A stretch of DNA of 64,000 bases from an uncultured Bacilli bacterium. Its GTDB lineage: Bacteria > Bacillota_I > Bacilli_A > RF39 > UBA660. The number at the start of each line of letters is the position of its first letter. The first letter of the stretch is position 1. Shown here piece by piece: positions 52,647-61,444 of this stretch. The position numbers were made by a program, and so were the translations under genes. Location: positions 270,618 to 334,617 of the forward strand of contig CAKOSP010000001.1 in the NCBI GenBank assembly GCA_934102335.1. The letters run 5' to 3'. The notes under the pieces are model-generated. The model searched no databases. It was not told where the DNA came from and saw only the letters and a program-made list of their open reading frames with translations.

Positions 52647-52942
52647 TATTCTCCTTTACTTAATTTTATTTTATCTGGATACTGTCTTTGTAATTCTTTT
52701 AATAAATCAAGCATACTCTTAATAAGTTTTTCTGTAATATTATCACTTTCTAAAATATCAATATTAAATACTCCTTTATTATCAGTTACTTTTAATGCTT
52801 TATCATTAATATTTAAAATACCATTAATTGTTGTATAAACAATACTTGATACACTAGCACAAACAATATCCTCTCCAGCATACTTATATCCAGCATGTCC
52901 AGAAATGGTAATATTATTATTTTTATAAATAACTTTAATCAT
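52646..52942 (-). CDS. prp: Ribosomal-processing cysteine protease Prp
   Basis: This 98-residue protein has the Prp signature: catalytic His in [21 protein letters not shown] with Cys about ten residues later. It cleaves the N-terminal extension of L27. It is coded between rplU (2-base gap) and rpmA (overlap), so enzyme and substrate are made together. Confidence 0.93.
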   Translation of the reverse strand: MIKVIYKNNNITISGHAGYKYAGEDIVCASVSSIVYTTINGILNINDKALKVTDNKGVFNIDILESDNITEKLIKSMLDLLKELQRQYPDKIKLSKGE

Positions 52943-52944
52943 AA

Positions 52945-53244
52945 TTAACCATTAATTTTTTTGATTGTTAAACAAGTATAAGGTTGACGGTGTCCTTGAG
53001 TTTTTCTGTACTTATTTTTAGGTACATACTTAAATATTTTAACCTTCTTACCTTTACCATGCTTTTCTACAGTAGCAACAACGCTTGCACCTTTTAAATA
53101 AGGCATACCAGCTTTACCATCAACAAATAAAACTTTGTCAAAAGTAATATCTTTACCAACTTCAGCATCTAAAAGTTCTACATAGATTTTATCGCCTTCA
53201 GTTACATAATATTGTTTTCCACCTGTTTCAAAGATTGCTTTCAT
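52945..53244 (-). CDS. rplU: Ribosomal protein L21
   Basis: This 99-residue protein has the L21 patterns [18 protein letters not shown] at the start and [17 protein letters not shown] at the end. It is the first gene of rplU-prp-rpmA and has a strong promoter and a leader of about 90 bases in front. Confidence 0.97.
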   Translation of the reverse strand: MKAIFETGGKQYYVTEGDKIYVELLDAEVGKDITFDKVLFVDGKAGMPYLKGASVVATVEKHGKGKKVKIFKYVPKNKYRKTQGHRQPYTCLTIKKING

Positions 53245-53335
53245 TTCATACCTCCTATTCTTTTAAGTCGCGCCCTTAAGGTAAGCTAAGCTTTTTTAAC
53301 CTTTTTAGTGCGGTTTTAACAAAATGAATTAAAAC
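53245..53335 (-). promoter_or_regulatory. 5' leader of rplU, possible L21-type autoregulatory RNA
   Basis: The leader is more GC-rich than its surroundings. It holds the segments AACCGCAC, AAAAAGGTT, AAGCTTAGCTT and CTTAAGGGCGCGACTTAA, which can pair in several ways. L21 leaders that bind L21 are known in this position in Bacillota. Whether this one fits that family was not tested. Confidence 0.35.
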
Positions 53336-53341
53336 ATATTA

Positions 53342-53370
53342 AGTTTAACAAAATTACTGATATTTGTCAA
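53342..53370 (-). promoter_or_regulatory. Promoter of rplU-prp-rpmA
   Basis: On the minus strand TTGACA and TAAACT are separated by 17 bases. The promoter lies within the last codons of spoIVFB. Confidence 0.7.
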
Positions 53371-54130
53371 ACTTTTTAGCTAAAATTACCTTTTCATCAA
53401 CCCAACTATTATCTAAGAAAAATAAACTTTTATGAGTCTTTTTTAATACATCTAAATTTAAATTACATATTTTATCTATCTTTTTATAAGGGATATTATA
53501 CAAATATCTTTCAAGCAAAAACTTTTGATATACAAATTCAAAGTTCTTATAGTGTTCAATCATCTTAGTAATTAAAAGCCCTATTATAAAATAATTATTA
53601 ATATTCAAAAGATAATTAAAATAAATAAACAATACTATAAAGATAAAAGATATTAGATAAGATATCTTATTAGAAAGTTTAAAATTAAAATAATAATTAA
53701 GTAAATGATTTATTATTAAATATCCATCCAAAGGAATAATTGGTAAGATATTAAAAATTATAATAGCGGTATTATATTTTAAAAACAAAGACATATCATA
53801 AATATTAATTAAGCCAAATTTATTTATAATTATTAAAAAAATATAAATAAGTATTTGAAATAATATGCCTCCAAAATATATTAACAAATCTTTATAAGAA
53901 TTCGAATTTATTAAATGTTCTGATTTAGTAATTCCCCCAAAAGGATACAATGTCACGGAAATAATCTTGTAGTTAAATACTTTTAAGAAAAAAATATGTC
54001 CAAGTTCATGTAAAAAAACAATTAAAAATATAATTAAACAATCTTTTATAAAACCACAAAAAAGAACTAATAACAAAAATATTAAAGTAAATACATTAAT
54101 TCTTATAAGTTTCAAAATCGACAATTTCAT
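53354..54130 (-). CDS. spoIVFB: SpoIVFB-type intramembrane metalloprotease (M50)
   Basis: This 258-residue protein has six or so membrane helices. The zinc motif HELGH is at residues 41-45 and the second motif NILPIIPLDG near 125-133. The C-terminal ERYLY segment is conserved in SpoIVFB. In Bacillus it cuts pro-sigma-K in the outer forespore membrane. A sigK with an intact pro-sequence is at 61.9 kb. It overlaps spoIVFA by 35 bases and lies in the mreC-mreD-spoIVFA-spoIVFB-rplU order of Bacillus. Confidence 0.9.
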   Translation of the reverse strand: MKLSILKLIRINVFTLIFLLLVLFCGFIKDCLIIFLIVFLHELGHIFFLKVFNYKIISVTLYPFGGITKSEHLINSNSYKDLLIYFGGILFQILIYIFLIIINKFGLINIYDMSLFLKYNTAIIIFNILPIIPLDGYLIINHLLNYYFNFKLSNKISYLISFIFIVLFIYFNYLLNINNYFIIGLLITKMIEHYKNFEFVYQKFLLERYLYNIPYKKIDKICNLNLDVLKKTHKSLFFLDNSWVDEKVILAKKFDKYQ

Positions 54131-54629
54131 TACCCTTTTTAATTGTTAAAACAAAATAATCTTCATTACTTAACCCTAAAATATCCCCTTTATTTATGTA
54201 ATCATATAAACCTAAATCTTGAGCAGTAATACCCTCATAAATGCAATCATATCCATCAACTCCTTGGATTATAACAGCATCTTTATAATTATCATTTGAT
54301 CCTTTAAAAATAATTATTCCCCCATCTAAAGAACTTATAGCAGTATTTTTAGAAACTTTAAATTTAACTCCATCTAAATATTTTTCATAATCACTATAAA
54401 TATCATCATTTTGATTAGCTAAAACAGTAATAGTTTTTTCTGGAAGAATTTGTCCAAAGTGTTTTTTATACCAATTTCTAGTTTGATTAAAAGAAAATGT
54501 ATCTTCAAAAAAAGCTTTTTTATAAAATGTTTTATTATTATCACTATATTTAACAAAAATTAATGATACCAATACAAATACTATACAAAGAAGAAAATTA
54601 GTAAATATTTTACTTACATTTATTTTCAT
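54096..54629 (-). CDS. spoIVFA: SpoIVFA-like membrane protein with a degenerate M23 domain
   Basis: This protein of about 177 residues has one N-terminal transmembrane helix (about 8-26) and an external LytM/M23-like domain (about 95-177, GGIIIFKGSND, GYDCIYEGITAQDLGLYD, INKGDILGLS). The M23 zinc ligands are not kept, as is usual in SpoIVFA, which regulates SpoIVFB. Identity is much helped by position between mreD and spoIVFB. ATG 54629 follows an AGTGAT site. Confidence 0.75.
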   Translation of the reverse strand: MKINVSKIFTNFLLCIVFVLVSLIFVKYSDNNKTFYKKAFFEDTFSFNQTRNWYKKHFGQILPEKTITVLANQNDDIYSDYEKYLDGVKFKVSKNTAISSLDGGIIIFKGSNDNYKDAVIIQGVDGYDCIYEGITAQDLGLYDYINKGDILGLSNEDYFVLTIKKGNEIVDFETYKN

Positions 54630-54987
54630 ATTTATCACTAAAGAATTTTATGATAATCCATTCTATTAAATACATTAAAATACAGGAAATGAAAAAGAAA
54701 AAAGTACTTTTGACCTCAATATTTATATTCACAAAAATTAAGTACACTAATATTAAATAAAGAAAATAAGAGCAAACACTTTTAGAAAATTTAAATATAT
54801 ATTTTAAAATTAAATAAAAAATAATTAATAAAAATGTTATGTAGTAAGTATGTAAAATTATTAAATCAATTATTAATCCAACTATAACAATTTCAAACAA
54901 GCTTCTTTTAAAAGGTAAAAATAAAACAAAATAAGTATTTAAACCAAAATAACTTTTAAAAATTAAATCTAATAATAAATAAATCAT
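54610..54987 (-). CDS. mreD: Rod shape-determining protein MreD
   Basis: This 125-residue protein is almost entirely hydrophobic with about four to five helices and lacks long loops, as in MreD. It overlaps mreC by 4 bases and spoIVFA by 20. It is shorter than Bacillus MreD (172). No strong sequence signature exists for the family, so the call rests on topology and gene order. Confidence 0.75.
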   Translation of the reverse strand: MIYLLLDLIFKSYFGLNTYFVLFLPFKRSLFEIVIVGLIIDLIILHTYYITFLLIIFYLILKYIFKFSKSVCSYFLYLILVYLIFVNINIEVKSTFFFFISCILMYLIEWIIIKFFSDKYENKCK

Positions 54988-55631
54988 AATACATCCTTTA
55001 ATATTGCCACAAAATTTACATTATTTAAATTTACAAATAAAGAAACTTCTGCAACATTTCCATAATTAGTTTTTTCAATATTTTTAATTACACCAATAGG
55101 TATATTTTCTACTATCTTACCCAAACCTGATGTATAAACCACGTCCTGAATATTAACATTTTTTTCGACTTCAATATTTTTTATAATAAGTCTATTACTT
55201 TCATAACTTAATATTCCATAATAGTCATTTACCTTAACAGATAAATTTAAATCATTATTTGGTAATAGTTGTACTATACTTTCTTCTTTATTTACTTTTT
55301 TTATAGTGCCAATTAATCCATCATTATTAATAACAGCCATTCCTTCTTTTAGATTGTGATCACTACCGTAATAAATCGTTAATGTTGACGTTTTAGCATA
55401 AAGATTGTTATACAAAACTTTGGAGTAAATATATTCATAGCTATTTAAATCCTTTAATCCTAAAATTGTTAAACTATCTTCATAATCTTTTTTTAATTTA
55501 TTTTCATAAACATTATCTACTAAAACAAATTTTTCTACAGTTTTATGTGCTAAAAAAGCATAAATATTTTCTTTAAACAAGAAACAGAAAATTAATAATA
55601 TAACAGTTAAAATATAAATCTTATTTTTCAT
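54984..55631 (-). CDS. mreC: Cell shape protein MreC
   Basis: This 215-residue protein has an N-terminal membrane helix (about 4-22), a short coiled segment and the beta-barrel domain of MreC with EGMAVINNDGLIGTIKKV near residue 98 and DVVYTSGLGKIVENIPIGV near 170. MreC links MreB to wall synthesis outside the membrane. It is shorter than Bacillus MreC (290), mainly in the coiled coil. mreB is not in the window. Confidence 0.88.
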   Translation of the reverse strand: MKNKIYILTVILLIFCFLFKENIYAFLAHKTVEKFVLVDNVYENKLKKDYEDSLTILGLKDLNSYEYIYSKVLYNNLYAKTSTLTIYYGSDHNLKEGMAVINNDGLIGTIKKVNKEESIVQLLPNNDLNLSVKVNDYYGILSYESNRLIIKNIEVEKNVNIQDVVYTSGLGKIVENIPIGVIKNIEKTNYGNVAEVSLFVNLNNVNFVAILKDVL

Positions 55632-56067
55632 TAGAAATCTCCATATAATTTTTATAAATATTAAGTAAATTCTGACTCGATTTATTTATTTTTTCAATAT
55701 CATTAGTATCTAATAACAGTTCCTGATATTCGCTAATCTCTTCGTATAAATTTTCATCAATAACAATCTTTTTTAAATAGTATTTTATATCATTTTCATC
55801 ATAATATTTTTTTATAATTTCTGCTAAAGATTTATTTGTAAAAATATGAGTATATACATGATAATAATCATTTTCTAATATCATTATTGAAGAAGAAAAA
55901 CTATTTGTTCTTTTTAAGGCATTTTTTTCCGATTTAAATACCCCAACTTGAAATAAATAAGCATCTCTTTTAGATAAAGCATCAACAGTGTAATTTTTAA
56001 ACGTAAAAAAAGCCAAGATGCTACCACTTACAATTGCCAGTAAAATCACAACTAGGTATTTTTTCAT
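55621..56067 (-). CDS. SPOR-like membrane protein, possible SpoIIB
   Basis: This 148-residue protein has one N-terminal transmembrane helix (about 4-24) followed by a sequence like the SPOR fold (YLFQVGVFKSEKNALKR, then YYHVYTHIFTNKSLAEII). SPOR domains bind denuded peptidoglycan. In Bacillus the SPOR protein SpoIIB, which helps septal thinning in engulfment, is encoded close upstream of mreBCD. Here the gene directly precedes and overlaps mreC. The SpoIIB identity is a proposal from fold and position. Confidence 0.5.
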   Translation of the reverse strand: MKKYLVVILLAIVSGSILAFFTFKNYTVDALSKRDAYLFQVGVFKSEKNALKRTNSFSSSIMILENDYYHVYTHIFTNKSLAEIIKKYYDENDIKYYLKKIVIDENLYEEISEYQELLLDTNDIEKINKSSQNLLNIYKNYMEISNEK

Positions 56068-56195
56068 TAAATCACCCTTAAATAGATTAACAAGAACTAA
56101 TTAAATATTTTGTCGAAAAAAATAAAAAACAATGCATTGTAAATTAAAAAATATTATAGTATAATTATTTATAGAATAAAGGGATAGTGATTAGC

Positions 56196-57455
56196 ATGTT
56201 TAGACAATTTGATTATGATAATAAACCAGTTGTAGACATAGTTAATGAAATGATTTTGGGAGCTATATCTTTACATGCCTCAGATATTCATTTTGACCCT
56301 ACCCCTGATGTACTTAATGTAAGAATAAGAGTTAATGGTGAACTTATACAGTACGCTCAAGTTCCTGCTTCCGTAAGAAAAAATTTAATTACCAGAATAA
56401 AAATAATATCTGGTATGAATATAACAGAATCTAGACTTCCCCAAGATGGAGCCATAAAAAAATTAGCTAATAATGTTAATTTAGATTTACGTGTATCAAG
56501 CTTACCAATTTCTGATGGAGAAAAAATAGTTATTAGAATTCTTGATTATAGTATGTCCAGTGGAGGCTTAGATAATCTCGGATTTTTACCTGATAACTTA
56601 GAAAAAATAAAAAAACTTATTAGTTTACCAAATGGTATAATTTTAGTTACCGGAGCAACAGGATCCGGTAAATCTACAACAGTATACTCTATTTTAAATA
56701 CATTAAATACAACAGACAGAAACATTATTACAGTTGAAGATCCAGTTGAAATGAAAATAAAAGGTGTAAATCAAGTTCAAGTTATGAACGAAATCGGTTT
56801 AACATTTAGTAATACTTTAAGAAGTATTTTAAGACAAGATCCAGATATCATAATGATTGGAGAAATAAGGGATGATGAAACAGCTCGTATTGCTGTAAGA
56901 GCCTCAATTACAGGACATTTAGTATTATCTACAATACATACAAATAACTCTTTAAATACTATTGAAAGATTACTAGATATGGAAATTGAAAGATATTTAT
57001 TAGGATCAGCACTATCCGGAATTATCTCCCAAAGAATGGTTAAAAGACTATGCCCTAAATGCCGTGTTTCAAAACCTACTACTCCATATGAAAAAAATGT
57101 ATTTAAACAAGTTTTAGGAGTTGATGTTGAGGCAACCTATCATGCTGTAGGATGCCCAGAATGTATACACGGATATAACGGAAGAACTACTTTACAAGAA
57201 GTTTTAATTATTAATCAAGAAATTAAAGATGCTATTATAAATAATGTAAAAAAAGAAGAATTACGTAACCTAGTATACAAAAAAGAAAATGTTATTAGGC
57301 TTTTGGAAGATGGATTATACAAAGTTATGCAAGGAATTACCACATTTGATGAAATTTTAAGAGTCATAGATGTAGATGATGATTTATGTGAAAATGACAA
57401 TCATATCAAACAAGCACTAATTGGGAAAAAAGATGAACCTATTGAACAACTATAA
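56196..57455 (+). CDS. Type IV pilus/competence assembly ATPase (PilB/ComGA family)
   Basis: This protein of about 419 residues powers pilus or pseudopilus polymerisation. It has DIHFDPTPD near residue 30, Walker A (GATGSGKST) near 155, TVEDPVEMK, the Asp and His boxes (RQDPDIIMIGEIRDDETARIA near 215 and STIHTNNSLNTIERLLD near 245) and a zinc tetracysteine C-x2-C near 285 with C-x2-C near 320. The tetracysteine is more typical of PilB/GspE. ATG 56196 is favoured over GTG 56187, which lies in the ribosome binding site. The gene stands alone, without comGB or pilin genes next to it. Confidence 0.92.
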   Translation: MFRQFDYDNKPVVDIVNEMILGAISLHASDIHFDPTPDVLNVRIRVNGELIQYAQVPASVRKNLITRIKIISGMNITESRLPQDGAIKKLANNVNLDLRVSSLPISDGEKIVIRILDYSMSSGGLDNLGFLPDNLEKIKKLISLPNGIILVTGATGSGKSTTVYSILNTLNTTDRNIITVEDPVEMKIKGVNQVQVMNEIGLTFSNTLRSILRQDPDIIMIGEIRDDETARIAVRASITGHLVLSTIHTNNSLNTIERLLDMEIERYLLGSALSGIISQRMVKRLCPKCRVSKPTTPYEKNVFKQVLGVDVEATYHAVGCPECIHGYNGRTTLQEVLIINQEIKDAIINNVKKEELRNLVYKKENVIRLLEDGLYKVMQGITTFDEILRVIDVDDDLCENDNHIKQALIGKKDEPIEQL

Positions 57456-57456
57456 A

Positions 57457-57483
57457 AAAACTGAAGATTAATTCTTCAGTTTT
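57457..57483. terminator. Bidirectional terminator between the pilus ATPase gene and frr
   Basis: A perfect 11-bp stem (AAAACTGAAGA and TCTTCAGTTTT, 5-base loop) with A and T flanks serves both converging genes. Confidence 0.85.
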
Positions 57484-58009
57484 ATATTTGCATTAATTCT
57501 ACTTCTTTTTCTTTTATTTTATCATCAACTATTTTATTATATTTATTAATTAATTCTTGTAAATCTTCTAAATATAATTTTTCTTCATCTTCTGGATATT
57601 CGGCTAATTTTATTTCATCTTTAGCATCTTGTCTTATATTTCTTAAAGCAACTTTAGCTTCCTCACCAGTAGATTTAGCTTGCTTTACATAATCTCTTCT
57701 TCTATCCTCAGTTAAATCAGGAACTTTTAAAATAATCATTTCTCCATTATTAGTGGGAGTAATTCCTAAATTAGCTTCATTTATAGCTCTTTCAATATTT
57801 TTTAAAGTTGATTTATCATATGGTTTTATAAACAATTCTTTAGCTTCTGGAACAGTTATATTAGCCACACTTTGAATAGGTGTAGGTGTTCCATAATATT
57901 CAACCATAATTCCATTAACCATACTAGGATTTGCTCTTCCTGCCCTAATACTTGTAAGTCTATTGTCAAGATTTTCAATAGTTTGTTTCATTTTATCTTC
58001 TGTTTGCAT
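57482..58009 (-). CDS. frr: Ribosome recycling factor
   Basis: This 175-residue protein splits post-termination ribosomes together with EF-G. It has LTSIRAGRANPSMVNGIMV near residue 18, the hinge GTPTPIQSVANI, and PDLTEDRRRDYVKQAK near 105. It is about ten residues shorter at the N-terminus than usual. pyrH and tsf, common neighbours, are not present. Confidence 0.96.
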   Translation of the reverse strand: MQTEDKMKQTIENLDNRLTSIRAGRANPSMVNGIMVEYYGTPTPIQSVANITVPEAKELFIKPYDKSTLKNIERAINEANLGITPTNNGEMIILKVPDLTEDRRRDYVKQAKSTGEEAKVALRNIRQDAKDEIKLAEYPEDEEKLYLEDLQELINKYNKIVDDKIKEKEVELMQI

Positions 58010-58018
58010 TTTTTCTCC

Positions 58019-58780
58019 TTAATCTATAACTATATTATCATAATAATTTTGCTTTGTCGAATTAACTATATAATTTATTTCTAATTTACCTATTTTATTT
58101 ATATATAAAGCATAATTTAAATTACTTAATGTTTTATCTACATTAATTAAAGGCATATCATCAACAGTTTGTTGTTCAGCATTTAACTTAGTTTTTATTT
58201 TATCTTTTATTTTATCCATAGTAGTTTCATATTTTTCTAATAAATCATTTTCGCTTAATATTTTATTTTCTTTTTTATCAAAAGTATAAGCCTTAATATT
58301 TTCAGGTGCCGTTATATTTATAACATCAAAACTATTATCCTGTACAACTAAAGAAATATAATCTTTATAAGCATAACTAGCATATTCCCTATATTTTAAA
58401 GAATATATACCATTTTCATTTTCTTCATAAGTAGTATCGCTAGGTATTTCTACATCTTTTACATATTTTATTGAATTTCTAAATGCAGTCTCTTCTTGAT
58501 TTAAAGTATTAGTGATATCCCTAGCACATTCCAAATTAATATGTACATCTTGGTAATCTATTTCGTATTCTTCAATAACTCTCGTAGCGTTATCATAATA
58601 AATATAATCTTTTTCTGAATCTATTCGATAATCAGGATCTTTTTTAGTAAATATTTTATTTTCAATTGGTGTTTTTTTATCATCAGTTAAATAACGCATT
58701 GCAAAGTAACCTCCAACTGCAAATATCAATAAAATAATTAAAAATATCACAAAACTAATCTTATTCTTTTTATTTTCCAT
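58019..58780 (-). CDS. Membrane-anchored protein with an RsiV-like (DUF3298) domain
   Basis: This 253-residue protein has one N-terminal transmembrane helix (about 10-28) and an external domain. The segment ENIKAYTFDKKENKILSENDLL resembles the DUF3298 part of RsiV-type proteins, which in Bacillus binds lysozyme as an anti-sigma factor. The N-terminal cytoplasmic anti-sigma part is missing here. It lies between frr and a thioredoxin-fold membrane protein with gaps of 9 and 2 bases, so all three are co-transcribed. The relation to RsiV is tentative. Confidence 0.45.
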   Translation of the reverse strand: MENKKNKISFVIFLIILLIFAVGGYFAMRYLTDDKKTPIENKIFTKKDPDYRIDSEKDYIYYDNATRVIEEYEIDYQDVHINLECARDITNTLNQEETAFRNSIKYVKDVEIPSDTTYEENENGIYSLKYREYASYAYKDYISLVVQDNSFDVINITAPENIKAYTFDKKENKILSENDLLEKYETTMDKIKDKIKTKLNAEQQTVDDMPLINVDKTLSNLNYALYINKIGKLEINYIVNSTKQNYYDNIVID

Positions 58781-58782
58781 TG

Positions 58783-59388
58783 TTATTCTCCTAAATAAGC
58801 TTTAAATGCTTGCCTAAATTCTTGCTCTTTTTCCTCTTCTTTTTCTCTAGTCCAATATTTATCAGGATCAATATTATTAGATGTAAAAGAAGTCTCATCA
58901 TCATAATAAATTATATTACCATTTTTTATTATAACTACAGCTGGGGCATAAATATTTTGAACACCTTCATCATTAGTTTTTAAATAATAGGAAAGCTTAT
59001 TTACAATGCTTTCATAAGTACCATTCTTATTTTGTCTATCTTTGAAATAATCATAATAATTAATTCGTTCAATATTTTCACTTTTTGCCACATTATTTAA
59101 TAGCTTAGCATAATGATTAACCCAACTAGAGGTATTTGAGCCAAAAAATATTATTGCATTTCCTTGATTAATAAGCGTTCTAGCCTCGGTATTAGTTACA
59201 TAATGAAATACATTATCCTTATCTACCAAAGTAAACTCTTTATCAAATTGTTCATTATCAGTTCTCACACTAGTTTTATAACTTCTAGTGCCTAAAAATA
59301 TAAAAGCCCATATTAAGATAAAAAAGATAATTATATATATAACCATTTGAGTTTTATTTTTAAAAAATTTCTTTTGTTCTTGTTTCAT
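58783..59388 (-). CDS. Membrane-anchored thioredoxin-fold protein without the CXXC motif
   Basis: This 201-residue protein has one transmembrane helix (about 13-32) and an external domain like the thioredoxin-related proteins of bacteriocin export loci (NAIIFFGSNTSSWVNHYAKLL near residue 77, APAVVIIKNGNIIYY near 140). The redox site, normally C-x2-C, reads NTSS, so it cannot act as a disulfide oxidoreductase in the usual way. It is the upstream partner of the 58019-58780 gene. A scaffold or chaperone role is possible. Confidence 0.6.
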   Translation of the reverse strand: MKQEQKKFFKNKTQMVIYIIIFFILIWAFIFLGTRSYKTSVRTDNEQFDKEFTLVDKDNVFHYVTNTEARTLINQGNAIIFFGSNTSSWVNHYAKLLNNVAKSENIERINYYDYFKDRQNKNGTYESIVNKLSYYLKTNDEGVQNIYAPAVVIIKNGNIIYYDDETSFTSNNIDPDKYWTREKEEEKEQEFRQAFKAYLGE

Positions 59389-59453
59389 ACTTCTACTCCT
59401 TATTACATTTTAATTATACAATAAAATAAGAATTTTTTCAGCTAAAATTTTGT

Positions 59454-59480
59454 AAAAAAAAGACTAGCAATGCTAGTCTT
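59454..59480 (-). terminator. Terminator of hup
   Basis: The stem AAGACTAGCA / TGCTAGTCTT with one loop base lies just after the hup stop. It is followed by eight T residues on the minus strand. Confidence 0.85.
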
Positions 59481-59487
59481 AATACTA

Positions 59488-59760
59488 CTAATTTAAAGCT
59501 TCTTTTAATTTGCTTCCAGCTTTAAATGAAGCAACTGTCTTTGCAGGAATCTTAATAGCTTCTTTTGTTAATGGATTGATTCCTTCTCTAGCAGCTCTTT
59601 TTTTAGCACTGAAAGTACCAAATCCTACTAAAGCAACCTTTCCATCATTTTTTAATCCTGCAGAAATACCTGCGATTGTAGCATCTAAAGCTCTAGTTGC
59701 ATCAGCTTTTGTTAAGCCAGCTTCTTTAGCAATGAATTCTACTAATTCTGTTTTTGACAT
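59488..59760 (-). CDS. hup: DNA-binding protein HU
   Basis: This 90-residue nucleoid protein has the HU pattern KTELVEFIAKEAGLTKADAT at the start and the DNA-binding arm GFGTFSAKKRAAREGINPLT near residue 46. It bends and compacts DNA as a dimer. It has its own promoter, a structured leader and a terminator. In Bacillus hup follows spoIVA, the same order as here. Confidence 0.97.
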   Translation of the reverse strand: MSKTELVEFIAKEAGLTKADATRALDATIAGISAGLKNDGKVALVGFGTFSAKKRAAREGINPLTKEAIKIPAKTVASFKAGSKLKEALN

Positions 59761-59790
59761 GTTTTCTACCTCCTATATGTTTTTACAGTC

Positions 59791-59818
59791 GTAAGGTTTT
59801 CTCACATATTGTCCTTAC
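59791..59818 (-). promoter_or_regulatory. Hairpin at the 5' end of the hup transcript
   Basis: On the minus strand GTAAGG and CCTTAC can pair around a 16-base loop. From the promoter at 59825-59853 the transcript would begin at the foot of this stem, so it may protect the mRNA end. Confidence 0.35.
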
Positions 59819-59824
59819 ATATTA

Positions 59825-59853
59825 AGATTAGCAAAGATAAAATAAAAATGCAA
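59825..59853 (-). promoter_or_regulatory. Promoter of hup
   Basis: On the minus strand TTGCAT and TAATCT are separated by 17 bases, about 65 bases upstream of the start codon. Confidence 0.6.
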
Positions 59854-59937
59854 TAAAAAAGTGGAATTTTCATGATAAACTCACACTTTTAAGCACTATT
59901 TATGCTTTATTTTACTTATATTTGACTATAATTTACA

Positions 59938-61416
59938 CTAAATTACAAACGCTATTAATGTATTTGAACCTTTATTTACTATTTTAGTAACTGTGTCACT
60001 TAGTTTAAATCTAGTATTATCTGGCATCATACTCAATTTTGCACGAATACCCTCACTAACAATTGTTTCTAAACTTCTACCAAATATTTCACTTTTCCAA
60101 ATCGAAGATGGATCAGTTTCATAATCTTTCATAATGTAATCAATTAATTCTTTTGATTGTAATTCAGTACCTATAATTGGTTCAAAAGTAGACTCAACAT
60201 TGACTTTCATTAAATGAACACTTGAAGCTACAGCCTTTAATTTAATACCAAATCTACTTCCTTGTTTAATTATTTCTGGAGCTTCTAATTTCATGTCTTT
60301 AATACTTGGATAAACAATTCCATAACCAGTTGATTTGGCCATTTTTAAAGCCGATTTAATTGAATCCATTTCTTCTTTACCATCTTTAAAAGAAGTAAAT
60401 ATTTTTAAAAGCCCAGCCTTACTCATTGCTGTGTCTCCCATTATTTCTTGTAATGTTTGCTTATAAAGTTCGTCACTTGATTCCAAAGTAATTGTAATAG
60501 TTCCAGTTGCAGCATCTAAATTACTTATATAAGACTTAGATATTGCTACACTATTTTCAAAATGATTAGTTATAAAGTCAACATCTTTAATTTTTTCAAC
60601 ATTTACAACACTTTCTCTTATTTTTTCTAAATATTCTTGTTTTAATGGATGATTTTGATTTAAAACATGAATCCATTCCGGAATAGAAACATTTATATCT
60701 GTAACTGGGAATTCATACAAAGCTGTTCTTAATATTTCCATAATTTCCGTTTCGTTCATCGTATCAACTGATAAAGTCTTAACTGGAACATCATATTTTT
60801 CTTCAAGACTTCTTGCTAAATCCTTAGTATTAGTAGCATTTGGAGTACTAGAATTTAAAACTACCATAAAAGGTTTTCCAATTTCTTTCAGCTCAGTGAT
60901 AACTTTTTCTTCAGCAGCTAAATAAGATTCCCTTTTAATTTCTCCAAACGACCCATCAGTAGTTACCACTATTCCAATAGTAGCATGATCTTTAATTACT
61001 TTTTCTGTACCTATTTCTGCAGCTTGTTTAAAAGGTACAGCTTCTTCAAACCAAGGACATTTAACCATTCGAGGATTTCCATTTTCATCTTGGAATCCAC
61101 TAGCTTCTGGAACTACAAAACCAACACAATCCACTAATTTAATATTAGTTTCAAATTCTTGAACTTTAATCATTGCTCCATTAGAGGGAACAAATTTAGG
61201 TTCAGTAGTCATAATTGTTTTACCTGCAGCACTTTGAGGTATTTCATCTAAACATCTTTTCTTTTCATATTCATCAGTAATATTAGGAACAACTAGGTTT
61301 TCAATAAATCTTTTAATAAATGTAGATTTACCAGTTCTTACAGCCCCTACTACTCCTAAATAGATTTCTCCATTACCTCTTTTGGCAATTGAAGATATAA
61401 TTTTTTCTTTTTCCAT
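59938..61416 (-). CDS. spoIVA: Stage IV sporulation protein A (coat base-layer ATPase)
   Basis: From ATG 61416 the protein has 492 residues, the same length as in Bacillus. It begins MEKEKIISSIAKRGNGEIYL and has Walker A (GAVRTGKST) at residues 24-32. SpoIVA uses ATP to polymerise on the forespore surface and anchors the coat; SpoVID, its partner, is encoded at 9.9 kb. ATG 61428 lies too close to the ribosome binding site. A sigma-E-like promoter lies 29-55 bases upstream, in keeping with mother-cell expression. This gene is a firm marker of endospore formation. Confidence 0.97.
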   Translation of the reverse strand: MEKEKIISSIAKRGNGEIYLGVVGAVRTGKSTFIKRFIENLVVPNITDEYEKKRCLDEIPQSAAGKTIMTTEPKFVPSNGAMIKVQEFETNIKLVDCVGFVVPEASGFQDENGNPRMVKCPWFEEAVPFKQAAEIGTEKVIKDHATIGIVVTTDGSFGEIKRESYLAAEEKVITELKEIGKPFMVVLNSSTPNATNTKDLARSLEEKYDVPVKTLSVDTMNETEIMEILRTALYEFPVTDINVSIPEWIHVLNQNHPLKQEYLEKIRESVVNVEKIKDVDFITNHFENSVAISKSYISNLDAATGTITITLESSDELYKQTLQEIMGDTAMSKAGLLKIFTSFKDGKEEMDSIKSALKMAKSTGYGIVYPSIKDMKLEAPEIIKQGSRFGIKLKAVASSVHLMKVNVESTFEPIIGTELQSKELIDYIMKDYETDPSSIWKSEIFGRSLETIVSEGIRAKLSMMPDNTRFKLSDTVTKIVNKGSNTLIAFVI

Positions 61417-61444
61417 AAAAAACACCATATTCCTTTGCTAATTA

